A DNA stretch of 64,000 nt from Planctomycetota bacterium (GTDB lineage Bacteria > Planctomycetota > UBA1135 > GCA-002686595), in NCBI GenBank assembly GCA_014237855.1, contig JABACD010000022.1, forward strand, positions 1-64,000. The letters run 5' to 3'. How positions within the stretch are numbered: the first letter of the stretch is position 1; every line of letters begins with the position of its first letter. Below the pieces are notes generated by a model. It had not been told where the DNA came from and did not search any database. It saw only the letters and a list, made by a program, of their open reading frames with translations. A program made the position numbers and the translations under genes. Below, in pieces: positions 11,491-18,921 of this stretch.

Positions 11491-12933
11491 ACCCCCCCCG
11501 GAGGTCCCATGTGGGCCCACCTGACGGGGCTGTTCCTCCATGGACCGGTGGAATGAGCTCGCTTCCCGCGGGAGGCCGGCAGCAGGATGAAGCGCGCGGG
11601 GAACCACCCGCGTCAGCCGCCGGGGATTTCGGAATGCGTGTCATCCGGACTGCAGGTCGTTGCCCGTGAGTCCACCGCACTGCACGCAGCGTGGCGGCGG
11701 GGCGCTGGAAGCTCGACTCAACCGACTGCGATGATGGCGTCCAGGTTGGTCGAAGGCCTGAGGGGGTCAGGAGAGAGGAGATGAGGAACAGGCATGAAGT
11801 GAGAGGATAGGCCTGGGGTCTCCCAATCGATGAGGTCCTCCTCGAGGTGGCCCAGGGCCAGCGCTCGCGATGAGGTCACATGTCCGGGCGTCCGCAGCAG
11901 CGAGGGGAGCAGGGGGCGACTGCACGACGATCAAGGGACTGGATTGAATGAGCTCATGGTTGTGCTGCAGCCGGGAGGCTCCCCTCCGGTCGAGGTGGAA
12001 GGGACCAGGGCTCACTCCTGGGGGATCTCTCCTGGGTGAGACGCGGTCGATGCCTCAGGACTCCTTAGCGTGAGCCTGCATGTTGAGACCTGGGCACGGG
12101 AATCTCCGGGATGCTTCTTCGAGCACAGGGCATCGGGCATCGGGCATGTGAGAGAAGGACGGCTCTCGCAGCTTGTGGCGTGGAGGGTGAGAGCCGCTGG
12201 GTGAGCGATCCCCAGTGACTGATCGGAATCGAGCACAGGAAGAGTCGGAGCTCGTTCGGGGCGATCCATGAAGCAGCCCCGCACGAGCTGGTGGCGTCCG
12301 AAGTTCGTGGCCCTGGATTCATGTTGTGAGGGGGCTCGGTCGGTCACCGGTCCTGGTCTGGTGTCATGTGGGTGAACGACAGGCTGGAGCCTCGTCCTTG
12401 AAGGTGCCCGTGCTGGGCAGCATGGTCTCAAGCCAGCCGTTGAGAAGTCCGGCCAGTGTCGTCCTGGTGGGCCGGGTGGCATGAGCAGCCTCCGGTTGAC
12501 GTCGAAGGGGGCTCCACCTGGGCTCGGTCTGCTGCTGTCCGGTCAGGCATCCGGCGAACTCCACCCATGCTCTTGAAGGTCACCGGCCGCGAGGTAGCTG
12601 ACCAAGAGATCACCTGGACCAACTGGTAACGCTGAGACCAACTCAAGGATCCGCGTGGAACACACAGCTCCAGTCCTTGCGCCGGGCGCGGTCTCAAGCT
12701 CGAGCTGCTGACCTGCTGCCAGGCGAATGAATAGCACGACCGATCTGAGCTCCCGTGTCTCGGCGCGTCCACCAGGCCTGAGACCACGGCCCTGCATGGA
12801 ACAACAGGTGGCGGTTCTCCTGGTGTCAGCATGCAACTGATCCCACGGCCGTGGCCCCATGAAACCTGCACGCGGATGAGCTCGCTTGCGTGCCGATCCA
12901 GCCTCATGATCCGTGCCGTTGACCCCACGCCTG

Positions 12934-12966
12934 GCGGGAGAAAACGGTCGACCGTCAGCTCTCCGC
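12934..12966 (+). other. Hairpin upstream of core 9
   Basis: GCGGGAGA (12934-12941) pairs with TCTCCGC (12960-12966), seven pairs and one bulged G. The loop contains the 12-bp palindrome ACGGTCGACCGT. Ends 4 nt before TTGTTAGG of unit 9. Confidence 0.45.
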
Positions 12967-12970
12967 TGCC

Positions 12971-13036
12971 TTGTTAGGCTCGATCCCCCCGCATTGATTT
13001 CCAGCCAAATGGTATCGAATATCCGGTGGTCGAGCC
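12971..13036 (+). ncRNA. Array core element 9 (most diverged)
   Basis: TTGTTAGG at 12971-12978 and CAAATGGTAT at 13006-13015, still exactly 35 nt apart. GGCTCGA (12977-12983) pairs perfectly with TCGAGCC (13030-13036), a new set of base pairs enclosing the loop. The unit is cut short: only about 1.1 kb separates this core from the first gene, less than a full period. Confidence 0.5.
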
Positions 13037-14080
13037 CTCGTTTGAGCCTCCATGCACGGCCCCTGGCAGCTCTCTTCGAGGGAGCAAGCGCTGGTTGGCA
13101 TTCAGCGAATCCGTGTCACCTGGAGCCCATGTGGGAGCGTCACCTCCTGGTTCCCTGGAGATTGTTCAGCAGGAGTACGTGCTGGCATTGGTTCATGGAT
13201 GAATTGAATGGAGAGAGCTTGCTGTGCTCCTGCAAGCGCGAGGCGGAGGTACAGCTGCGAGTGCTGGCAAGCAGCCACTCTCCTGTTCGATTGCTCAAAC
13301 ATCTTCACTGTCAGCTGTCTCGGCAGATGCGCGGTGGAGTGCGAGGGCGGCCTGTGAGGATCCAGTCGCGTCGAGCAGGGACCTTGGATGGAGCGACGGC
13401 GGGCCTGTCACCGCAGGGACATGCGCGCTCCCGTGGCCGACCCGGATGGTGAACAGGGAGCCTGTCGCGGTCAGGCTTCTCGGAGCCAGGCTCTCCCTCG
13501 GGTTGCCTTCCTCCACTTGAGGTCGGAGAGTTCCAGGTGGTGCCAGCACTCGGTGTGCAGCGGGGGGCACCCGAGGGAGCTCAACACGGAGGGTCCTGTG
13601 CGTGGTGGTCCCGCGGGTCTCCGCGGTCCTGGTCGGATAAGCCAAGGCGGTCCAAGTTCCTCGAGGATCTTCTGACGGGTGCCTGGTGAGTGCCTGGAGC
13701 TCCGGGGGGGGGCAGGCCCGACCAGCTGCGGTCCAGGCGGTGGCTGAGGACGGTGAGATCGTCAGGAGTCGATGGACCCTCGGTCGGCAGTGACCTCGGT
13801 GAGCGAGGCAGCACCTCTGGGCAGGTTCCGACGCACCAGCTCTTGGCTGCCATGAGAGACTGGTAGGGATCGGTCGCCTCCCCCGGACCTCCGATGCGCG
13901 AGAGCTGCTCCTGCACTCCGCTGGTCGGCAGCTTGCTGGGAGCGTACTTCTGATTCCCAGCTGGGAGTTCAGCTTGTGGGCCTGGATAATTTTGATGACT
14001 GACTGGACGACGATCAGGGGGGCGAGGGCGTATTCTCCGAGCTTCGATGGTCGATGGTGATGGACGTGGGAGGCAGGGGC

Positions 14081-15835
14081 ATGGCAGAGATGGAAGCGAG
14101 CAGCGCAATTCAAAAGAGCTCTGATGGTGAGACCGGTCCGCGGCTGTGGCCCGCCTTGGTGATCGTGGCCCTGCAGTGGGCGGGGCGCTTTGGGCTTCCC
14201 GCCATGATGAGTGAGGCCAACCTCGTGGGGCTGATACTCGGACTCGTCGGCGGCCTCGCGATCATGGTGTGGTGGGGCTTCTTCAGTGGTGCGCAGCTTG
14301 GGGATCGCTGGCTCGCTCTGGTGGCGACGGTCGTTGCGCTGCTAGCAACACCTCTGGTCTTGCACGATTCCGTGGCGACCGGGATGCAGGGATTGATGCT
14401 GGTCGCCTACGCCGCTCCCGTGATGAGCCTGGCCTTCGTCACCTGGGCCTGCCTGGCGCGCAAGCTCCCCGATGGGGCACGGCGGGTGTCCATGGTGGCC
14501 GTTCTCCTGCTGTCCTGCGGGGCCTGGGGGCTCGTCCGCACAGGCGGCTTTTCGGGCTATATGGTACACGATTTCGCCTGGCGCTGGTCCCTGACAGCCG
14601 AGGAGCGCCTGCTCGCTGGCCTCGAAGAGGGAGGCGATTTTCCAGATTCCGTTCCCGAGCTGGTGGCCCTCGAGGATGAGGAGTCGTTCAGCTGGCCGGG
14701 CTTTCGTGGAAGTGGGCGAAACAGCCGCGTTGAAGGTGCGCGGATTGCGAGGGATTGGAGCCTCGCACCACCCGTTGAAATCTGGCGTCGACCGATCGGT
14801 CCGGGCTGGTCATCGTTCGCAGTGCACGGCTCCTTGCTCTACACCCAGGAGCAGCGAGGTGATGAGGAGCTGACCTCTTGCTATGAGATCACAACGGGAC
14901 GGCCTATCTGGGACCATCGAGACAAGACGCGCTTCTGGGAATCAAATGGAGGAGCCGGGCCACGAGGGACTCCAACCTACGACAGGGAGCGCCTCTACTC
15001 CCTGGGCGCCACCGGGATCTTGAATGTTCTCGATGCCTCCGACGGATCCCTGGTCTGGTCTCGCAATGCCGCGACCGACACGCAAACGCAGACACCGGAG
15101 TGGGGGTTCTCTGGATCTCCGCTGGTCGCTGGTGAACTCGTGATCGTGGCGGTGGCTGGGACCCTCGCTGCCTACGATCGTGATAGCGGTGAGCTGCGCT
15201 GGACGGGGTCCGGCGGTGGCGGCGGCTACAGCTCGCCGAAGGCCGTCAGCCTTGATGGAGTCGATCAGGTCTTGCTGGTCAGCGGGGATGGGCTCACCAG
15301 CGTGTTGCCGATGAGTGGGGCGCCACTCTGGAACTACGGCTGGTCCGGCCAGGCCGTGGTGCAACCCGAGCTGACAGAGGACGGCCAGCTCCTGGTGAGT
15401 GTGGGGAGCCGAGGTGAGCTGAGGTCTCTTCGCGTGGCGCGGTCTTCGGAGGACTGGTCGGTCGAGGAGCTCTGGAGTTCGACTCGACTCAAGCCCAGCT
15501 TCAATGACTTCGTGGTTCAGGGGAGTCACGCTTATGGTCTGGATAGCGGAATCCTGACCTGCGTGGAGCTGACCAGGGGAAGGCGTGAGTGGAAGGGCGG
15601 ACGATACGGCCACGGCCAGTTGATCTTGCTCTCCGAGCAACAACTCCTGCTGATCCTCACCGAGCAGGGGGAAGTGGTGCTGGTCGAGGCGGTGCCCGAT
15701 GACTTCAATGAGCTGGGAAGGATTCAGGCCATAGAGACCAAGACCTGGAATCATCCGGTGCTGGTGAACGACATATTGCTGGTTCGGAATGCGGAGGAGA
15801 TGGCAGCCTTCCGATTGTCACCGCCTCTGCAGTGA
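14081..15835 (+). CDS. Membrane-anchored PQQ-like beta-propeller protein
   Basis: 584 residues. The N-terminal third is strongly hydrophobic with about five membrane segments (roughly residues 20 to 160). The rest is a beta-propeller of the PQQ-like/BamB type, seen as repeated blades such as SFAVHGSLLYTQEQ, YDRERLYSLGATGILNVLDASDGSLVW and SPLVAGELVIVAVAGTLAAYD. Proteins of this build are common in planctomycetes. They usually lack a cofactor and their task is unknown, so binding of PQQ is not implied. The frame is open from 14054, but the ATG at 14081 is preceded by GGGAGG seven bases upstream and is the better start. It is the first gene after the 14-kb array and lies in the same direction as the cores, so array transcription could run into it. 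Confidence 0.85.
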   Translation: MAEMEASSAIQKSSDGETGPRLWPALVIVALQWAGRFGLPAMMSEANLVGLILGLVGGLAIMVWWGFFSGAQLGDRWLALVATVVALLATPLVLHDSVATGMQGLMLVAYAAPVMSLAFVTWACLARKLPDGARRVSMVAVLLLSCGAWGLVRTGGFSGYMVHDFAWRWSLTAEERLLAGLEEGGDFPDSVPELVALEDEESFSWPGFRGSGRNSRVEGARIARDWSLAPPVEIWRRPIGPGWSSFAVHGSLLYTQEQRGDEELTSCYEITTGRPIWDHRDKTRFWESNGGAGPRGTPTYDRERLYSLGATGILNVLDASDGSLVWSRNAATDTQTQTPEWGFSGSPLVAGELVIVAVAGTLAAYDRDSGELRWTGSGGGGGYSSPKAVSLDGVDQVLLVSGDGLTSVLPMSGAPLWNYGWSGQAVVQPELTEDGQLLVSVGSRGELRSLRVARSSEDWSVEELWSSTRLKPSFNDFVVQGSHAYGLDSGILTCVELTRGRREWKGGRYGHGQLILLSEQQLLLILTEQGEVVLVEAVPDDFNELGRIQAIETKTWNHPVLVNDILLVRNAEEMAAFRLSPPLQ

Positions 15836-15947
15836 GTCGAAAGAACTGAAGCTGACTGAGAGAGGGTCCGGCCAAGCTGCGGGCCTTGGCGGTGAGCGCC
15901 GTTCATCCGCAACACACTAATTCGATCCTGATACTCACCCTTGGCCT

Positions 15948-15988
15948 CGATTGAGTAGGCTGGGAAGCGACCCGATGACTCAATCGGG
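15948..15988 (+). promoter_or_regulatory. Two mutually exclusive hairpins before fabH
   Basis: CGATTGAGT (15948-15956) pairs perfectly with ACTCAATCG (15978-15986) over a 21-nt loop. Alternatively CCCGAT (15971-15976) pairs with ATCGGG (15983-15988). The 3' arms overlap, so only one can form. There is no U-tract, so it is not a plain terminator. It could act in the fabH leader as an attenuator-like switch, or be a DNA operator. Confidence 0.35.
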
Positions 15989-16012
15989 TTTCGAATTCCA
16001 ACTCGCGATTCC

Positions 16013-17068
16013 TTGAAAGAGACTCCAGCCAAGAAACCTGGCGAGGATCCGGCATCAGAAGCCAGCCTCGACGGAAAGCCCTATCGATCCCCTGTCGTGG
16101 CCGTCCTGGGAGTGGGGTCCTACACGCCGGAGAGGGTCCTCAACAACGAGGACCTGGAGCGCATGGTGGATACGAGCGACGAGTGGATCGTGACGCGAAC
16201 AGGGATTCGCGAGCGCCACATCATCTCCGAGGAGCAGGCCACCTCGGACCTGGGGATCGAGGCCGGCAAGCGCGCCCTCGCGCAGGCTGGGCTCTCGGCT
16301 GGGGAGCTGGAGCTGATTCTACTCGCCACGGCGACCCCCGATCAGATCACGCCCGCGACAGTCTGTCACATCCAACGGGAACTAGGCGCGCCTCGTGCGG
16401 CGGGCTTCGACATGAACGCGGCCTGCACAGGATTCGTCAACGCACTCATGACCGGCCACCAGTTGATTGCTGGAGGTGGATTCGCCAATGCTCTGATCAT
16501 CGGAGCTGATGCGCTCTCAACGATCACGGACTACGAGGATCGAGAGTCCTGTGTGCTCTTTGGTGACGGTGCCGGAGCACTCGTGATTGGAGCGGGCGAT
16601 GGCCCGGGTGTGGTCATGGATCACATCGTGGGCATGGACGGAACTGGTGCGGAGATGATTCGGGTTAACGCAGGCGGCTCGCGTCAACCCGCCAGCCACG
16701 AGACCATCGAGAGACGCGAGCACTTCCTTCGCATGGATGGACGCAAGGTCTTCAGGTTCGCCGTGGCCAAGATCTGCGAGCTGGTTGAGGAGGTGACGAC
16801 CAGGAATGGATTGTCTCTCGACGACATCGACCTGATCGTTCCTCACCAGGCCAACCTCAGGATCCTGGAGGCTGCCAGACGTGGACTGGGCCTGGATGCG
16901 GATCGCGTGATGGCCAACGTCGATCGTTACGGGAACACGTCCAATGCCTCGATTCCCCTGGCGCTCGACGAGGCTGCCAGAGAGGGTCGGCTCCAACCGG
17001 GAATGCTGGTGATCCTGGTCGCCTTTGGCGGAGGCCTGACCTGGGGAGCGACGCTACTCCGCTGGTGA
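16013..17068 (+). CDS. fabH: 3-oxoacyl-ACP synthase III (FabH)
   Basis: Condenses acyl-CoA (usually acetyl-CoA) with malonyl-ACP to start type II fatty acid synthesis in the cytoplasm. The thiolase-fold triad is intact: Cys138 (AACTGF), His278 (VPHQAN) and Asn308 (YGNTSNAS). The substrate-entry motif DTSDEWIVTRTGIRERH and the C-terminal VAFGGGLTWGATLLRW are typical. 351 residues against about 320 in the family: the extra 28 or so N-terminal residues precede the first beta strand. The assigned start is TTG with no clear ribosome site; an in-frame GTG at 16097 gives a standard-length protein and cannot be excluded. The usual partners plsX, rpmF and fabD are not adjacent. The FabH-like KasIII branch of secondary metabolism is less likely, given full motif conservation. 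Confidence 0.93.
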   Translation: MKETPAKKPGEDPASEASLDGKPYRSPVVAVLGVGSYTPERVLNNEDLERMVDTSDEWIVTRTGIRERHIISEEQATSDLGIEAGKRALAQAGLSAGELELILLATATPDQITPATVCHIQRELGAPRAAGFDMNAACTGFVNALMTGHQLIAGGGFANALIIGADALSTITDYEDRESCVLFGDGAGALVIGAGDGPGVVMDHIVGMDGTGAEMIRVNAGGSRQPASHETIERREHFLRMDGRKVFRFAVAKICELVEEVTTRNGLSLDDIDLIVPHQANLRILEAARRGLGLDADRVMANVDRYGNTSNASIPLALDEAAREGRLQPGMLVILVAFGGGLTWGATLLRW

Positions 17069-17081
17069 TGCTCGGAGGCTA

Positions 17082-18017
17082 TCAGCCCTTCAGGGCTCGC
17101 TCGATCACGACCAGGGTCTTCTCACGACCCTCTCGTGCAACCTCCAGTGGGTCGCGCTCCCAGTAGGAAGGGTTGTAGAGCTCGAGGGAAATGCAGCGCT
17201 CGAATCCGATCGAGCGCAGGTCCCGCAGGCACTTCTCAAGGGGCAGGATGCCATCGCCTGGAAACACACGGTGAGAGTCCTCGAGCTGCTCGAAGCTCGG
17301 TGTGGCCGGTGCATCGTTGAACTGGAAGATGGCGATCGAGTCCCCATCGATATGCCGCAGGCCCTCGAAGCCTGAACCCCCGATGTGCATGTGGAAGACA
17401 TCGGGAATCAGTCGAGCCTTGGGATGCTGTGCCTGAATGACGATGTCCATGGCCTGGGAGAGTCGCCTGCAGCCCTCGAGGAATTCAACGAAGACCAGGC
17501 CTGGGACCACGTTGTACTCGTTGATGCCGATCTCAAGCAGGTCGTGGTAGCGCTCGGCGGCCCAGAGTGGATCGAACTCCTGGACAGGTCTGGCGGGTCC
17601 AGGGATCACCTGGACCTGCTGGGAGCCAATTGCCGAGACCATGCGGAGTCGTTCACGGGTGTGGGGTAGCTGCTGATCCCAGGCCTCCTGGCCAGCAGGA
17701 ATTGCGTTCCACAGGCCGATGACGCTGGGTACGAACAGGCCTGCGTCCTGGATGCGCTTGCCGAGGTCCTCGAGGTTGCCGCCATCGCGCTCGTAGTCAC
17801 GTAGTTCTCCATCCCATGGCTCGATGGCGTCGAAGCCGGCTCGTGAGGCGACCTCGATCTTGGTCAGGAGCGGTTGTGGACGAAGGGTCGCCGTATCGAG
17901 ACAGAGTGGCCAGGGGCTGCGGCCACCCTGGTAGGTGGGACGAGATGAGAGACCGGTGCAGGCCAGGGTGGTACCAGCAGCACCGGCGACGAGGAGCTCT
18001 CGGCGGGTGGTGTTCAT
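17082..18017 (-). CDS. Sugar phosphate isomerase/epimerase-like TIM-barrel protein, exported
   Basis: 311 residues. The N-terminus MNTTRRELLVAGAAG is a twin-arginine-like signal and runs into LACTG, a plausible lipobox, so the protein is probably exported and may be lipid-anchored. The rest reads as the AP-endonuclease-2/xylose isomerase-like TIM barrel: SRAGFDAIEPWDGEL, GLVFVEFLEG, LIPDVFHMHIGGSGFEGLRHI and ISLELYNPSYWERDP, with acidic and histidine residues placed as metal ligands in that fold. Planctomycetes have many paralogues of unknown substrate; an inositol or sugar epimerase role is possible but unproven. Convergent with fabH, with only 13 nt between the stop codons. Confidence 0.8.
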   Translation of the reverse strand: MNTTRRELLVAGAAGTTLACTGLSSRPTYQGGRSPWPLCLDTATLRPQPLLTKIEVASRAGFDAIEPWDGELRDYERDGGNLEDLGKRIQDAGLFVPSVIGLWNAIPAGQEAWDQQLPHTRERLRMVSAIGSQQVQVIPGPARPVQEFDPLWAAERYHDLLEIGINEYNVVPGLVFVEFLEGCRRLSQAMDIVIQAQHPKARLIPDVFHMHIGGSGFEGLRHIDGDSIAIFQFNDAPATPSFEQLEDSHRVFPGDGILPLEKCLRDLRSIGFERCISLELYNPSYWERDPLEVAREGREKTLVVIERALKG

Positions 18018-18098
18018 GGGGATACAGTAGCGAATGAATGCGGGACTCGAAGCCTCCGATGACCGCGCACAGGTTCGGGACGATGACTCCTCGGACGA

Positions 18099-18791
18099 TC
18101 AGGAGCTCTCTGGAGGCTGTGCCACACGCAGCAGGCGACCACGAGACATCTTGCGATGCACATTTCGCAGCTCGCCAAAGTCCGGTACGCGAACATCCAG
18201 GGGAATTCGGATGACCTGCTCACGGGTGAACGGGGGTGGCGGGGTAGATGCGAAGAGGGCAGGCCAGGTGGTCTTGGGGCAGGACATGAATACATCGTCG
18301 GCAGGGCCGTGCTCTCCATGCCACTCGCTCAGCTTCTCGTTGGTCTGTGAGAGCTGGGCAGAGGCATTGCGAAGCCGGAGTCGCGAGCCATATCTCGACT
18401 TGCCCTTGGTCTTGAGATGTGTTGGCTGGGCCCGACCACGTCCGCGAACGACGTACTTCTTCAGTGCCTTGTGAGCCACAAGTTCGGAGCCCGACCAGAG
18501 TCCCATGGCAGAGGCTCCGGCCTGGACAAGGACCAGCAGCTGAAGTGGCTCTGCTCCGTGAAGACGGGTGAGGAATGAGCTCGTCGACTCGGTGCCACGG
18601 ACTGGCTGGAGCAGTGGAGCTTGGAAGATCAGGGTGTCGTCCTCGCTCTCAAGGCGATATCCATGCTCTGTGGGCTTGATGAGCCAGTCGCCCTCAGCAA
18701 GCAGCAACTCGAGTCTCTCAGCGGTCTCCCGCATTGAAAAAGTCTCGACCAGGACGTGGTTCTCGGTGGGGTCGGGAGGGCTCTTGTCCAT
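18099..18791 (-). CDS. Vms1-like release-factor (VLRF1) domain protein
   Basis: 230 residues from the ATG at 18791; an in-frame GTG at 18848 would add 19 residues including CRDC. The central segment HKALKKYVVRGRGRAQ, then KTKGKSRYGSRLRLRNA and NEKLSEW, matches the signature of the VLRF1 domain of eukaryotic Vms1/ANKZF1, which cleaves peptidyl-tRNA on stalled ribosomal subunits. Gln122 sits where the catalytic glutamine of the GxxQ-type loop is expected. The hydrophobic strand LQLLVLVQAGASAMGLW before it fits the eRF1-like fold. By family knowledge a cytoplasmic ribosome-rescue role is likely, but whether this one is a hydrolase is inference. It sits alone, divergent from a sulfatase gene 130 nt away. 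Confidence 0.6.
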   Translation of the reverse strand: MDKSPPDPTENHVLVETFSMRETAERLELLLAEGDWLIKPTEHGYRLESEDDTLIFQAPLLQPVRGTESTSSFLTRLHGAEPLQLLVLVQAGASAMGLWSGSELVAHKALKKYVVRGRGRAQPTHLKTKGKSRYGSRLRLRNASAQLSQTNEKLSEWHGEHGPADDVFMSCPKTTWPALFASTPPPPFTREQVIRIPLDVRVPDFGELRNVHRKMSRGRLLRVAQPPESS

Positions 18792-18921
18792 GCGGGGCGA
18801 GGCGCTTGCGAAGGCGATCCTCGCCGCGCAGTCCCGACACCCTGCCACAGTTGCCCGTCAATCACTAGCCCGTGGAGAGGCTCCGGTAGGTGTCGGGGTT
18901 CCGCACCGCTAGGATACTTCC

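Larger units (their letters stand above)
403..14053 (+). repeat. Nine-unit non-coding array, period about 1.57 kb
   Basis: Nine core elements begin at 403, 1979, 3551, 5138, 6712, 8287, 9864, 11428 and 12971, with intervals of 1576, 1572, 1587, 1574, 1575, 1577, 1564 and 1543 bp. All lie in the same orientation. Each core has a TTGTTAGG box and, exactly 35 nt later, a GAAACGGTAT-like box. Apart from the core and some flanking hairpins the units are not alignable by eye, and neighbours are not especially alike, so this is an old array and not a fresh duplication or an assembly artefact. No gene is supported anywhere in it: intervals are mostly not multiples of three, and open frames are short overlapping shadows. 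Known families: none recognised. Inference: tandem large structured RNAs or one very long transcript. A spaced DNA-binding array is the main alternative. Confidence 0.85.

Noticed and set aside
403..12000. Peptide-like conservation FVRPGGRxRFLxETV across the cores, suggesting a repeated protein
   Set aside because: Unit lengths are mostly not multiples of three, a stop follows directly in copy 7, changes are not focused on third codon positions, and pairing between arms explains the conservation better.
403..13036. Integron cassette array with attC sites (GTTAGGC resembles GTTRRRY)
   Set aside because: Copies 5 and 8 break the consensus, no RYYYAAC partner lies at attC distance, the conserved box is on the wrong side, units have no cassette genes, and the period is far too regular.
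403..13036. Core boxes as a standard sigma-factor promoter
   Set aside because: The 35-nt spacing fits no -35/-10 or -24/-12 class, and covarying arms would not be needed. Promoter function of an unusual type is not fully excluded.
403..14053. Degenerate 16S-like rRNA genes because the unit is about 1.5 kb
   Set aside because: None of the universal 16S words are present.
403..14053. CRISPR array
   Set aside because: Repeat spacing of 1.57 kb and diverged repeats are incompatible with CRISPR; no cas genes in the window.
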